Source: Erythroxylum novogranatense
Lineage: Eukaryota > Streptophyta > Magnoliopsida > Malpighiales > Erythroxylaceae
Reading direction: 5' to 3'
Length of the DNA: 64,000 bases
Assembly: GCA_029891385.1 (NCBI GenBank)
Contig: CM057228.1
Span: 66,098,523-66,162,522 of the forward strand
Part shown: positions 49,863 through 62,027 of the stretch, one piece after another
Layout of the letters: each line of letters begins with the position of its first letter
Position numbering within the stretch: position 1 is the first letter of the stretch
Notes under the pieces: generated by a model
Told to the model about the DNA's origin: nothing
Seen by the model: the letters and a program-made list of their open reading frames with translations, nothing else
The model's database searches: none
Translations under genes and position numbers: made by a program

Positions 49863-51853
49863 TTTGATTGTTGTTACAAACTTATATTCCCTTTAAAGGG
49901 ACTCAAAGTTTTTGAAAAAAAGAAGAAGAACAGTTGTGATATTTTTGGAGAGTGAGAAGAATTATCAATGTGCCAATTGAAATTTTTACTTAAAGGGCCT
50001 ATGTTATGAAGAACTAAGTTTTTTATAGTCTTGTTTACATAAATTTATTTCACATTGCTATCTCTTGATTATTCTTTCCATATCTTTACCTAAGCCCCAT
50101 TACACCTTATTTAAAAGAACTTCTGATCTTTAATTATAGTTTACTTATTAATGGTGCAGATGTGATTGTATTGCAAGCTTGTAGTTAAGATTCTTTTTGT
50201 GTATTGATTTAAGTGTTTTATCATATTTTCCACCCTAAACACTTTGTGTCACTTGAGGGAAACCTTTTTTAGGGAGTAGAATTTTGTGCTTTTGATTTTA
50301 GAAAGATTGTTTATTTGATTGCTATTGATGTTGGTTTATGAAAGTTTGTTTTAGGATTGCTAAATGTCTAATTATATGTTAATTTAATGTCTAATTAAGA
50401 TGTGGATAGACAAGTTGAGATTGAAAAGGGATGGATTTTTTAAAAGTTTAATGACTTGGATTATGATTTGTTGATGACAAGCAAATTCTTATGTGTAGAA
50501 AATTTTGATAAATGCTTTATTGACTATATTTTTAATCTTATGTTTAGTGCATTTTACTTATTTATTTAAAATTTTTGACGTTTTTTGTACTTAATTCATT
50601 TATAGCGTGTTTTTAGGTCTTAATTGCCTTCATAAATCAAAAGGAGAGGAAGTTAGGCAAATTTTAGGTGAAAAAATGAAGAATTAAAGTTAATTTTGTT
50701 GGACACACTCGTGATGATGGAGGCACGCCTATATGAGGGACGATGTAAGTTCCTATGACCATGTATAGGGTTGAAAGATGTTGTTTTGGTTATGTTGAGA
50801 TCAGAAATGCCTATGTTATGAAGGACATAGTTGTTTCCATTACTAGTGTAAGCTGTTGAAACTATGTTTCTATATAACTATCAAGTTTTGAGGAGATTTT
50901 AAGGGATGTTGTCACTATATACGACTGTGTCCAATTTAGAAACATTAATTTTAAAGTATAAGAGGCAACTAAAGAAGTTCAAGTTTTAATTACAATTTTG
51001 AAATTTAAACCAGTAGAGACTTGGATATTTTCTTAAAGATGCATAGAAAGCATATTTCCATCAAAGTATTAGTGGATTATACTAAAAAAAAGGGGATATA
51101 CAATGGAATCTCTTATTTTATTTCTTCTTCTAAATCTTTAGCTACGCTTTCTAATTTTATGAGCTAAATTAGTTTAGTGCATAAATGGGATGAACCTTGG
51201 GATGAATTTTGTGTTTTGATTCTTTATTTAATGCAATTTGATTATTGTTTCATTGAATTCAATTATATATTGTTAACTATTTCCTGAATTAATATTTTTA
51301 AGATATTATTTCATTTATGATATCATGTACTGTAGATTGAGAAATCCTTCGTATAAATAGCTTTATCATAATTGGAAGGAGTTGCATGCAAACCTACAGA
51401 TAGGTGGACATAAATCGTTTAGATTAGGGTCAGACCTAACAGTGAAATTCGTAAATCAATTAATGTAGACTTTGCTAGATCGGAAAAGAAAACATGCAAG
51501 ATTTGGTTAAACGGTAGATTTCAAAACTTGTTTAGAAATTATAACACTACGAAAGCAAAATAACCAAATCAGCATGCCACCATACATGATGCGGTATATG
51601 GAAAATAATTATCATAAGAACAAGATGGAGATTATATTACCTACTCTTTCACTACAACTTTAACTCCTCGTTGTGTTATGATGTGAGAGTATTTACGTGT
51701 TGAGTGTTAATATTGCTAGTTATGTTTGTTGTACTTTTCGTCTTTGGTTTAGTAGCTTAGTTTAGTTTTTAGGCAAGTTTGATGTTTTGTTAAGAGTGAA
51801 GGAATAGGAGAGCAAGCTTATAAAGTTGGTGGAAGAAATAAAGAAAATGGATC

Positions 51854-52095
51854 TGGTGCAATCGTGAGGGAGAATGGTGCTAGTGCGAGCAAGGTGCAAT
51901 TGTAAGTCACTACAGCGTGATCACAATATCAATGGGTCTTCTAGAGGTCACTTTGGGTTTGACTGCAACTTTCTAAGGTGCGATCGCACTCAAGAATTTT
52001 ACGCTTCGGGTACAATCATAAATTAAGTAAGGTGCGATCGCACTTAGAACTTTTGACCAAAAGATAGGCTATTTACTTACGGGTGCAATCGCAAT
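51854..52095 (+). repeat. Cluster of GGTGCGATCGCA-like motifs upstream of the G promoter
   Basis: About seven copies: GGTGCAATCGTG, GGTGCAATTGTA, GCGTGATCACA, GGTGCGATCGCACT (twice), GGTACAATCATA and GGTGCAATCGCA. Spacing is 30-60 bases. Variants are mostly C-to-T or G-to-A versions of one palindrome. It ends about 150 bases before the TATA box. Confidence 0.75.
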
Positions 52096-52242
52096 ATGCA
52101 ATTTCAAAGACAATTCTGACATTTTGTCACGTGTTTAAATGAATGGTGAATGGTTAAAAGAATTCTTCAACGTGCGAGAACGTGGGGGGAGCTGTTACAA
52201 TTCAGTGGAGGTGGACAATCATGAGAGCACTATTAAAGTTAA

Positions 52243-52250
52243 TATAAAAG
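52243..52250 (+). promoter_or_regulatory. TATA box of the G LTR
   Basis: TATAAAAG followed by GAGGGCC, about 760 bases before the LTR end. A typical LTR promoter position. Confidence 0.6.
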
Positions 52251-53005
52251 GAGGGCCAGAAAGTACAGAAGGGGGGAGGAAAGAGAAAAATAGAAAAGGA
52301 AGAGGAAGGAGGAGCAAATAGAGAAAGTGGGAGTTCTATGTTTTCATTTTGTTTTTTTTTTGGGTTATTTATTATGAGTGTTGCCTAGTTTTTTTAATTT
52401 CAAAGATTGTTTCACTCTCTAGTGTGAATCTTGTTTTCTAAACTTTTACTATGCATGGTTTGCTATTCTTATGAATAGTTTCTGGTTGATGTTACTGAGA
52501 GTTGAGTTCTTCTTTTAAACCGTGCAGATATAACTTGCATACTAAGAGATTAGTGTCTAAGTTTTATTCCTCAAAGGTTATGCAATCCATCTTTGTTTTA
52601 TTTATATCTGAATTAAAAAATTTTATATTGATAAAACATAGTAGATAATTCAAGCTTGAGAAAGAAGAATTACTTCTTAACCAACTTGGGGTAGTAGAAT
52701 ATTAGGATTCAGATTAACCTTAGCAGGAGCTGATAATAATTTTTTAGATCTTTAGTCTTGTGATTTCGTGAAATCAAATTCTTTTCGTGTAGAATTAGTT
52801 GTCCAAAAGGTTTAATTATGAATGTTAATTTTTTATCACTTTTAATTCTTAAATCTCTTATTATTAACTTAAACAATCTGGAAAGAATCAATGGTGGTGC
52901 TTAGCATAAATCCTTGTGGGAAAGATAAACCATACTACAATTACCTGTATGCTTACGATCGAGATTTGAGTGCGTTCTAATTCATTTTATAACTCATCAA
53001 GTTTT

Positions 53006-53023
53006 TAACGTCGTTACCGGGGA
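53006..53023 (+). other. Primer-binding site of G (tRNA-Asp type, decayed)
   Basis: TAACGTCGTTACCGGGGA aligns with the Athila/Tat primer site TGGCGCCGTTGCCGGGGA. Four mismatches, all G-to-A or C-to-T. It sits six bases after the LTR end. Confidence 0.8.
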
Positions 53024-53218
53024 TTTATTTAACATCATTTTTAAGTTCAATTACAGGTTAATTTAGGTAGTTCATTTCTGTGCAGGTGTATGTCCGAGAG
53101 AAAAATGAGGCAAAGCCTTTAGTTAAATTTCACGACGAAGTTACTTGTTTGGAAACAGCTCTACGTCAAGCTGCTGAAGACACTTAGGTGATTGAAACTA
53201 AAATACCAAAAAAATATC

Positions 53219-54483
53219 ATGGCAGAGGAACAAAGAACATTGATGGATGTGGTTAAGCTTGGATTTCGGCCAAATCAACAAAGTCTGACATAAGCTGCTA
53301 TGACAGCAAATAATTTCAAGATTAAACCAGCTTTGCTGCAGATGTTACAAGTGACAGTGTAGTTTTATGGGTTGGCAAATGAAGATCCAAATACCCATAT
53401 CACAAAATTCTTAGAAATTTGTGACACTTTCAAGTAAAATGGAGTAACAGATGATGCAATTCAATTATAGTTATTTCCATTCACTCTAAAAGATAAAGCT
53501 AAGGTGTGGTTAAATTCTCTTCCATTAGGGTCCATTACTACATGGACTGGGTTAGCTCAAGCATTTCTGTCTAATTATTTCCCTTTAGCTAAAACAATTA
53601 AGATCATTAAGGAATCACCAACTTCCAATAACAAGATGGTGAAACTCTGTATGAGGCATAGGAAAGGTTTAAAGAGTTACAATGAAGTTGTCTTTACCAT
53701 AATTTACCTTGGGAATTATTGCTACAAACTTTTTATAATGGAGTTAACACCACCACCCGTGGTACAATTGATGCAGCGGCAGGAGGATCTTTAATGAAAA
53801 AGACAATTGATGCGGTATATGATCTATTGGAAAAAATGGCAGTCACTAATGCGTTGTGGGCATCAAATAGGTCTCTTCTATGGTAAAATAATAGAAGGAG
53901 ATTTTATCTCTAAAACTAGTCATTGCTTTATAGGTCGAAGTCGCAAATCTTGCGAAATAGATTAATAGTTTTACCCCAAGTTTATGTGAAATAATCATTC
54001 AGGAAAGAACCCATTTTAAAACACTTATAACCTTGTATGGTAGAATCATACCAATTTTTCATGGAGTAATAACAACAACATAGTGGGAGAGCAAAGATAA
54101 TTTCAACCTAGGAATCCACTTGAAACTAAGATGGAGAAATTTATGGAGATGATTAGGACTAAGTTGAATCGCATCAGAAGCTAGACGTAAAGGTTGATCA
54201 AATAACAAAAAATCATTCTTCATCAATCCACAATTTGGAGGTTCAATTAGGACAATTGGCAGCTTCTCTTGCTCAAAGGAATTTTAGAAGTTTCTCGAGT
54301 ACCACAGAGCCAAATCCAAAGGATTCATTAAAATCTATAAGTCTAAGGAGTGGTAAGGAGTTAGAAAATCAAGTAAAAAACAAAGCAGATGAGCAATTAG
54401 CAGAACAAAGCAAGTCATATAGTTTCGGTCACGATCGCAAGGAATCAGTGTGTGATTGCACCATATTTATTGAGTCAGAATAG
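53219..54483 (+). pseudogene. gag: Broken gag of G
   Basis: The frame starts MAEEQRTLMDVVKLGF at 53219 and stays readable to 53794: LANEDPNTHITKFLEICDTF, then KDKAKVWLNSLPLGSITTW, the retrotransposon gag core. Four in-frame stops (near 53300, 53360, 53435 and 53468) stand where relatives have glutamine. After 53794 the frame shifts; 54235-54483 gives the C-terminal part (LGQLAASLAQRNFRS, SISLRSGKELENQ). No zinc knuckle is visible, as is usual for Athila gag. Confidence 0.85.
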
Positions 54484-54499
54484 GAAGGATCAAACATTA

Positions 54500-54565
54500 G
54501 GTGCACTTGCAACAATGAAGGGTGCACTTGCAACAATGAAGGGTGCATTTGCATACACCATGAAG
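54500..54565 (+). repeat. Tandem 21-base repeat after gag
   Basis: GGTGCACTTGCAACAATGAAG occurs twice exactly and a third time diverged. Its first half resembles the GGTGCGATCGCA motif found elsewhere in G. The length is seven codons, so it would not have shifted the gag-pol frame. Confidence 0.85.
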
Positions 54566-54705
54566 TAGGTAAAATTAAGCAAACTGAAGCAGGTAAGTAT
54601 GTACCACCTGTTCCTTTTCCTCAATGACTTAAGAAACATCAGTATGATTGTCAGTTTGCCTTATCTATTGAAAAGTTAAAAAAATTACAGATAAATCTTT
54701 CTTTT

Positions 54706-55407
54706 ATGGAGGCATTAGAACATATGCCCAAGTATGCTAAATTTTTTAAAGATATCCTAACTCATAAAAGGTCACTTATTGATAATGAGATGGTGCAACT
54801 TCTAGCAAAATGTAGTTCAATTATTTCTAATGCTATTCCTTCCAAACTACAAGTTCTTGGAAGTTTCATCATTCCTTGTATAGTTGGTGATAAACAATTT
54901 AACAAATGTTTGTGTGACTTGGGTGTAAGTATTAACTTGATGCCTTGTTTAGTCTTTCAGAAGTTAGGTCTTGGAGATGTTAAACCAACATCTATGGTGT
55001 TGCAACTAACGGATCAATCAATCAAGAGACCATTTGGGATTTTGGAAGATGTGCTCATAAAAGTGGACAAGTTTATCATTCCAGTGGATTTCATGGTGTT
55101 GGATTACGAAGCTGACTCAGAATGCCCATTGATTCTGGGCTGTCCATTCCTCTACACAAGAAAAGCCTTAATAGATGTCTACGGAGGGAAACTTATACTG
55201 TGCATTGGTGAGGAGCAAGTTGAGTTTTGTATGAGGTCGGCCATGAAGCACCTCATGGATAATGAGGTTTATATGAAGGTTGATTTTTTGGATAAATGTG
55301 TGCTAAGTATGGTGCAAGGTAAGGAAAAAGAAGTTTCTTTTAATCTGAATATAGAGGTTATTAGTGAAGGTAAGGGTAAACAAAAAAGAATAGAGAAGTT
55401 ATTGTGA
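54706..55407 (+). pseudogene. Protease domain of G pol (open, 233 codons)
   Basis: An undamaged stretch. It begins MEALEHMPKYAKFFKDILTH, then carries the aspartic protease motif CDLGVSINLMP (D71-L72-G73), FGILEDVLIKVDKFIIPVDF and CPLILGCPFLYTRKALIDV. The gag-side linker starts at about 54600. It ends in a stop before the reverse transcriptase; the next frame resumes at 55435. Confidence 0.85.
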
Positions 55408-55434
55408 GAGATAAATCCAGCTCCCCCATCCATT

Positions 55435-57048
55435 GTGCGTCTACAGGTTCTAGAGCTAAAATCATTGCCTAATTATTTTAGGTATGGATTTCTAGGGGAA
55501 GGGGAAACTCTCCCTATTATTGTATCAAATAATTTGACAAATGAGCAGGAACAACGATTGGTAGAGTGGGTGAGGAAGCATGTTAAAGCTGTGGGTTGGC
55601 AAATTTTGGATATAAGAGGAATTAGCCTCAACATAGTGATGCAAAGAATTTACTTAGAGGAAGGAAGCAAGTCTGTGAGGGAATGACAGAGGCAATTAAA
55701 TCCAAACATGAAGGACGTCGTAAAGAAAGAGATCGTCAAATTACTGAATGCATGCATTAGCTATCCTATTTCAGATAGTGAGTGGGTGAGTCCGATTCAT
55801 TGTGTGCCAAAAAAGGGAGGCATGACCGTTGTTAGAAATGAGGAAGGTGAGGTTATTCCCACAAGAACAGTAACAAGTTAGAGATTGTGCATTGATTTCA
55901 GGAAGTTGAACTCTACTACGCGAAAAGATCATTTCCCGTTACCATTTGTTGATTAAATGGTGGAGAAAGTATCAGGTCATGCTTTTTATTATTTCTTGGA
56001 TGGATATTCGGGTTATAATCAAATTTTTATTTATCCTCAAGATCAAGAGAAGACCACATTCACATGCCCTTATGGAACGTTTGCATATAGAAGAATGCCT
56101 TTTGGCTTGTGTAATGCTCCTGCAACATTTCAACAGTGTATGACGACAATTTTTGTTAATTTAGCGAAGGATTTTACGAAGATATTTATGGATGATTGTT
56201 AAGTTTTTGATGATTCGTTTGATGCATGTTTGTAGAATTTAAGGAAGGTTCTTGCATGATCTGAGGAATCAAGTTTAGTTATCAACTAGGAGAAATGTCA
56301 TTTTATGGTAAAGGAGGGCATAGTGCTCGGACATAAAATTTCCAACAAGAGAATTGAAGTTGACAGGGCTAAGGTAACAGTAATAGCAAAGTTACCACCC
56401 CCTATGAATGTGAAAGGAGTTTGCTCATTCTTAGGACATGCCAAATTTTATATACGATTTATTCAAGATGTTTCCATAATTGCTCGGCCGTTAACTAATT
56501 TGCTTATGAAAGATGCACCATTTGATTTTGATGTTGATTGTGTGCAGGCTTTTGAGACACTTAAGGTGGCTCTTATGATAGCACCAGTGTTACCAGCACC
56601 TGATTGATCACTACCATTCAAGGTAATGTGTGATGCAAGCGATCATGCAGTAGGTTGCATACTAGGGCAACAAAAGGATAGAAAATTGCATGCAGTCTAC
56701 TATGCAAGCAAAACGTTATGAGGAGCCAAGTTGAATTACACAATAACTAAAAAGGAACTTTTAGAGATGATTTTTGCATGCGAGAAGTTTAGATCATAGC
56801 TTCTTGGAGAAAAAAAAATAATCTTTTCGGATCACGCAACATTAAGATATTTGTTTAACAAGAAAGATGCAAAACCAAGAATAATTTGTTGGGTGTTGTT
56901 ATTGCAGGAATTTGACATTGAAATTAAGGATAGAAAGGGAGATGAAAATGTGGTGGCAGATCACTTGTCTCGACTTGAAGAAGAGAATAATACAGATGAT
57001 CAGCCAATTCGAGAAGAATTTTCAGATGAGCAGATTTTTCTTATTTAG
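55435..57048 (+). pseudogene. Reverse transcriptase and RNase H of G pol, interrupted by stops
   Basis: Readable domains: LPNYFRYGFLGEGETLPII (linker), SEWVSPIHCVPKKGG, LCIDFRKLN, FYYFLDGYSGYNQIFI, MPFGLCNAPATFQQCM and IFMDD with the catalytic aspartates (56185-56196), then EKCHFMVKEGIVLGHKIS, MCDASDHAVGCILGQQ (RNase H), [16 protein letters not shown] and [12 protein letters not shown]. At least nine stops interrupt it, mostly at positions where Trp, Gln or Arg is expected, consistent with G-to-A or C-to-T change. Confidence 0.88.
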
Positions 57049-57229
57049 TAGTTGGGAACTCTATGGTATGTCGACATAGTAAATTATGTGGTGAGCGGTA
57101 TTGTTCTTTCCGATTTATCTTATCAACAATGGAAGAAATTCTTTGCAAACATTAAGGATTATCATTAGGAAGAACCATATTTATTTAGAATATGTGCTGA
57201 TGGATTAATTTGGAGATGTGTTCCAAAAA

Positions 57230-58337
57230 GTTAGATGCTCTCTGTGCTAACTCATTGTCATGATTCGTTTTATACAAGCCATTATAGGGGTAATCGAACT
57301 ACGAGTAGAAACTTGGAATGTAGATTGTACTAGCCAACGTTGAACTAAGATACAAGAGAGTTTGTGCAAAGATGCGATAGATGTCAACGAATAGGAAGCA
57401 TCTCAAAAAGAGACAAAATGCCATAATCAAGTCCATTGGAGGTTGAGATATTCGATGTATGAGGAATCGATTTCATGGGACCGTTTCCTACATCTTATAG
57501 AAACAAATACATATTGGTGGGTGTAGATTATGTCTCCAAATGGGCGGAAGCTAGTGGCAGCTCAAGTAATGTTGGAAGGGTAGTAACAAAGTTCTTCAAG
57601 GAGTTGTTTGTGCATTTTGGAATTCTACGGGTATTAATCAGTGATGGTGGTTCTCATTTCTGTAACTTAAGGCTCGAACTTCTGTTTAAACGATATAGTG
57701 TCCAGCATAGAGTGGCCACACCCTATCATCCACAAACAAATGCCTGGTGGAAGTTGTCAATAGAGATTTAGAAAAGATTTTGGAAAAAACGGTGAACAAA
57801 GTAAGGAAAGATTGGGCTATGAAGCTAGACGATGCATTATGGGCATATTAAACAGCTCTCAAGACACCTATTGTAACAACTCCATACGTACTTATTTATG
57901 GTAAGGCATGTCATTTGCCTGTGGAACTGGAACATAAAGCATACTGGGCTATCAAAATGCTTAACATAGACAATAAGGTGGCGGGGACTAAGAGATTGTT
58001 ATAGTTGCAAGAGTTGGAGGAATTACATTTCACAACCTATGAGAATGCCAAGTTATTCAAAGAGCGAACCAAAAAATGGCATAACAAGCACGTCAAAGAT
58101 AAGAACTTCAAGGAAGGTGATTTTGTATTGCTTTATAACTCTAGATTAAGGTTATTTCCAGGAAAGATACGTTCAAGATGGAGTGACCCTTTCAAAGTTA
58201 CCACTGTTTAAAAAAATTGAGCGTTGGATAATGCACGCGGTGAGAAGTTCAAGCTGAATGGTCAAAAATGTAAGCTTTACCTTGGTGATCTTATCCATCG
58301 ACCTAAGGAAGTAATGGCTTTTCAATTTAAGCCTTGA
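57230..58337 (+). pseudogene. Integrase of G pol, frameshifted
   Basis: Zinc domain with SHYRGNRTTSRN and CDRCQRIG, then the core: first Asp in GIDFMGPFP (57469-57471), second in ISDGGSHF (57643-57645). A one-base loss near 57741 shifts the frame inside HPQTN; in the new frame a GAA at 57750-57752 stands 36 codons from the second Asp when the lost base is counted, so the DD35E triad was present. The C-terminal part shows NAKLFKERTKKWHNKHVK and GDFVLLYNSRLRLFPGK and ends near 58337. Confidence 0.88.
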
Positions 58338-58439
58338 AAGAAAGGTTTCGATCATACTAAAAGACCTTAAAATTAGCATGTGTGAGTGTAGATTTACTTT
58401 AAAAGTTTGTTTGTTTATTTGTTTAACAAGTTGTGTGAA

Positions 58440-58592
58440 AAATAAATATGGTGTGATCGCAAATATCGCATGCGATCGCACTATGTTGTAGGAAAAGTAG
58501 GGTGCGATCGCAACTTTCAATGGTGCGATTGCAACCGAGAATGACTTATGAATAACATTCAGGTGTGATTGCAAGTTTCAAGGTGCACTCAC
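58440..58592 (+). repeat. Second cluster of GGTGCGATCGCA motifs, 3' of pol
   Basis: GGTGTGATCGCA, TGCGATCGCACT, GGTGCGATCGCAAC, GGTGCGATTGCAAC, GGTGTGATTGCAAG and GGTGCACTCAC. C3 inserted within the last of these; the far side (63253-63310) continues with TGCGATCACAA and TGATCGCACT. Confidence 0.75.
58588..58592. repeat. Target-site duplication of C3, left copy (CTCAC)
   Basis: CTCAC is repeated at 63248-63252. Confidence 0.9.
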
Positions 58593-59799
58593 TGTTGGAC
58601 CCCGATTTTTAAGTGAAAATTAGAAATTATAAAATGAAATTAAATGAGAAAATATGGCATGATTCTTTATAATGAATGAAAAGTATAAATGAATTTATGA
58701 GCTTTTGATGAAATGAAAGACAATTGGGTTTCTTTGTGTTTGCATATGTTTGATAAAAAGATGAGGTATTGTGTTTTTTGTTTGGATGTGGGAATTGAAA
58801 GATGTGGATAAGTGAAGTGTTGTGCAGGTTGAATATTTTGGTTAGTGAAAATTTAGGGGAAATGTTGTCAAAATTTTTATTATAGGCAGAAACTATGACT
58901 AAGTTTTTGACCCTCTTAGAGTTATAATTTGATGAAAGGGTCTTCTTGAAGATTGTAGCTTAGGTTTTGATCTTTTCATTGATGTATAATATTTTATTTT
59001 TGGTTGTGGAAATTGGAAAATATGAATTTTGGAAGTCTGGATGTGGTATGGGATGACTCATTTTTCTAGCAAAAACTTTGACTGAAAAATTGACCTAGTT
59101 AGAGGTTGCATTTGCCTTTAAGTGCTTCATGAAAGTTTTAGCTTGTGTTTTGATCTTTACTTTGATATAAAGTATATAATTTTTGGACAATGGGATTAGA
59201 GGTTATGAATTTTAGAAATTTGTGTTGCTGTTCAGGATGATAGTAATTGAATAGTAAATTTGATTGAATTTTTTTATCTGTATAGAGGCTGAATCTGCTC
59301 TTAAAGTCTTCATGAAAGTTTTAGATTATTTTTTTATCTCTCCATTGATGTAAAGTATGGAATTTTTAGATAATGGAATAGGAAGTTATGATTTTTAAAA
59401 GTTTCTGTTACTATTTAGCGTGATTATTAGTGGACAGAACTCTTGATTGGAAATTTGACTTCCTTATAGGCCAAATTGATTTTTTTGTCCTTCATGAAAG
59501 TTGTAGGTTTCTTCTTTATCTTTGCATTGATATAAAGTATGACATGTTTGGACCTTGGAGTGGAAAGATAGAAATTTTCAAAGTTGAGTTATTAATTAGG
59601 GTGGCATGATATTGGGCAGTAACTTTGATTAGGGTTGTGACCCCCTTTAGAGATAGAATTGGCTTTCAAGTTCTTTATGGAAGTTGTAGCGCTTCCTTGT
59701 AGCTTTCTATTGATACCAAATTTGTCAAATTTGGAATTCAGGAGCAAGAGTTATGGTTTTTGAAAAATTCGGATATATATATATATTTGAAAAAAAAAG

Positions 59800-59880
59800 T
59801 CGCATTTCGGGATCGCGACTAGCTCGCAATCGCAGGCGACCAGGTTTGACCCGTCCAGATCCGACTAGGGGCAGCTGACC
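59800..59880 (+). other. Palindromic module in C3 (short)
   Basis: GTCGCATTTCGGGATCGCGAC followed by TCGCAATCGCAGGCGACC. Same position as in C2, but only about a third as long and different in sequence. Confidence 0.6.
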
Positions 59881-61806
59881 CGACCCGATCTAACCCTCTC
59901 TCACTCTTTTGCTTCTAACTTTTTCGTCCGACATCCGATTAACCTGATTTTTAAAGCGTTGGATTCCTAAGGCATTCCTCTACCTCTACATGAAAATTTT
60001 GGATTTTTTTTAGATTAATTTGAAATAGATTGATTGAATCAAATGGAGGGGATTGGTTAAAAGAGTATAAGTTGGGTATTGTTTTGAACATGGTTCAGTC
60101 TTATGAAAAATTCTTGATTTTTGGAGATCCGATTGATCTGATTCTTGCTGAAAAATAAAATAGAACATGGGGCTACAAGTCATATGAAGGAATTAAATTT
60201 CAATTTAGCCCTTAAGATTTTCAATTTCTGAATCAAAATCAGTTTTAAATGTTCAGTCTTGGATTAGTAAGAGTTGAAAGTATTTTTACCATAACTTTTG
60301 CTCTAGTCATCCAAATGAGGGGATTCTTGATTTAAATGAAACTAGAGAAATAGGGCTACAAATGTTCTGAAGGACTCGAGTTTCAATTTAGTCTTTAAGA
60401 ATGTCAATTTTTGGATGGAAGTAAATCGCTGGAAAATGTTTTAGCATAATGATAGTTCGAAATGTTTGGAGTATAACTTTTGGTGTAGTACACCAAATTA
60501 AATGATTTTAGCGGCGTAATGAAATTGAGATTATAAAGAACATTTCTCTAGAAGGAAGTTTTACCAAATTCTTTCAATTTGATGATTTGAAAAATGTCCT
60601 AAGTTAAGCATGATTTGATGAATTTTGAGACTTTGTATTATTTTATGATTTTGAGGACTTAATTAGCATGTTAATGTGAGTAATTAACATGTTAAATTGA
60701 GTAAGATCATTTGGAATAAGTTGATTGGAGTAAATTAAATTGAAGTGTTAGAAATTAAAGTGTAAAGAAAGTATAAGGGCAAAATTGGAAGGTTACTTAA
60801 GTTGTTAAGTTATAAGGCATATATGGAGGGGCTTATTAGTCATTTTACACTCTTTAATGACAAGTGAGTGTGGCTGTCGTATAAGGCAAGAGGAAGGCAT
60901 GAAATTAAAAGGGAGGAAGAAAGAAAAGAAGAGACAGAGAGAAGAGGATGGAGATTTCAGATGGGAGAAGAAGAAAGAAGAGAGGAAAGTCTAGGGTTTC
61001 GATTTTCTTGGATTTCAAGAGTGTTTTGAAGTAGATTTCAAGGGGGAAATGAAGAGGAGCTCAAGAGCATTATTTTGAGCCAAGAAAATCCGAAAATGAT
61101 GAAGAATAAAAGGTAAGAGGAATTTTTACTTTGTTAAATTATGAATAGATTTTGGTTTAAATAGCTTGGATATGGTATGGGTTTGTGATTTCTAAGCTCA
61201 ATTTTGGTGATTATGTTTTATGTGGTGTTGAATTTGGATGGTTATGAATTAAGGATTTTTGTCTTGGATTAGGGTATTGAAGTGAGCCAATGGAGAAATT
61301 GAAGCTATGGACAAGTTTCAAGCATGGAAATGAGGTGGGTACCATGTTTATATTTTGATTTATAAGCCAATTATGTGATTTAGAAAAATCAAAAAGAGAA
61401 ATGTTTTGAAAATTATTATTTTCGAATGATTAAATTCGTTAATTTTCAAATGATTTAAGAAATTGATAATGGATTGTTTTCGAATGATTGGATAAATTGC
61501 TAAAATTGTTTTGAATGATTTTGATCAAAATTGATACGATTTTCGCATTCATTGTGTTTAAATGATTTTGATAATTGCAATAATTATGAAATTCTTTGTC
61601 TTCGAATGATTTTGAATAATTTGATGATGTTGCTAAAATATTGCATTCATTGTGTTTGTATGATTAAGAATGTGTTATGTGAATTGGTTTGCTATTGTAA
61701 ATTTTTTAATGTGAATGAGTATGTAATATGATATGATATGAAAGATTGAATTTTTAAACCATGCCTTCCGACAATCCGATTTTCAAGTATGAAATGTGTT
61801 ATGTGA

Positions 61807-62027
61807 GTTTGGTTAGGTCCCATAAGTTTGAGTCAAGTGCACTTGTCTTCTTTTTTATAGACTTCGCCCGCCTACCCGCTAGTGGCACTAGAGCTCCGTT
61901 ACAGACTCCCATAAGTTCACGGCTACACTGGACCGCTATGCGGGAAAGTGTAGTACGTTCTGTTTACGGTTGCACAGGACCGCTATGTGGAAATGTGCAG
62001 TACATTCCGATTTGGACCGACCCAAAC
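61807..62027 (+). other. Predicted hairpin module in C3, with compensatory changes
   Basis: The outer arms GTTTGGTTAGGTCC and GGACCGACCCAAAC pair. Arm 1 has CTACACT (61923-61929) with AGTGTAG (61947-61953) around CCGC-TAT-GCGG; C2 has CTACACA with TGTGTAG. Arm 2 has TGCACA with TGTGCA. Both changes keep pairing. Confidence 0.65.

Larger units (their letters stand above)
47511..50471. other. Unassigned AT-rich repeat debris
   Basis: No supported gene. A TATA-like GGTATAAAAGG lies at 47844-47854; a 31-base tandem duplicate at 48571-48631; a 13-base perfect inverted repeat at 48402-48434; a purine-rich zone at 48930-49400; and a SINE-like tail at 49757-49862. The first kilobase could be the 3' LTR of the preceding Athila-like fragment. 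The 119-codon minus frame at 47934-48293 has no recognisable domain. Confidence 0.45.
50472..52999 (+). repeat. 5' LTR of G
   Basis: The right end ACTCATCA is fixed by the primer site. The left end is proposed at TGATGACAAGC because TGATGA and TCATCA are inverted partners; this cannot be checked against the missing 3' LTR. It contains a cluster of GGTGCGATCGCA motifs (51854-52095) and a TATA box (52243-52250). Confidence 0.6.
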
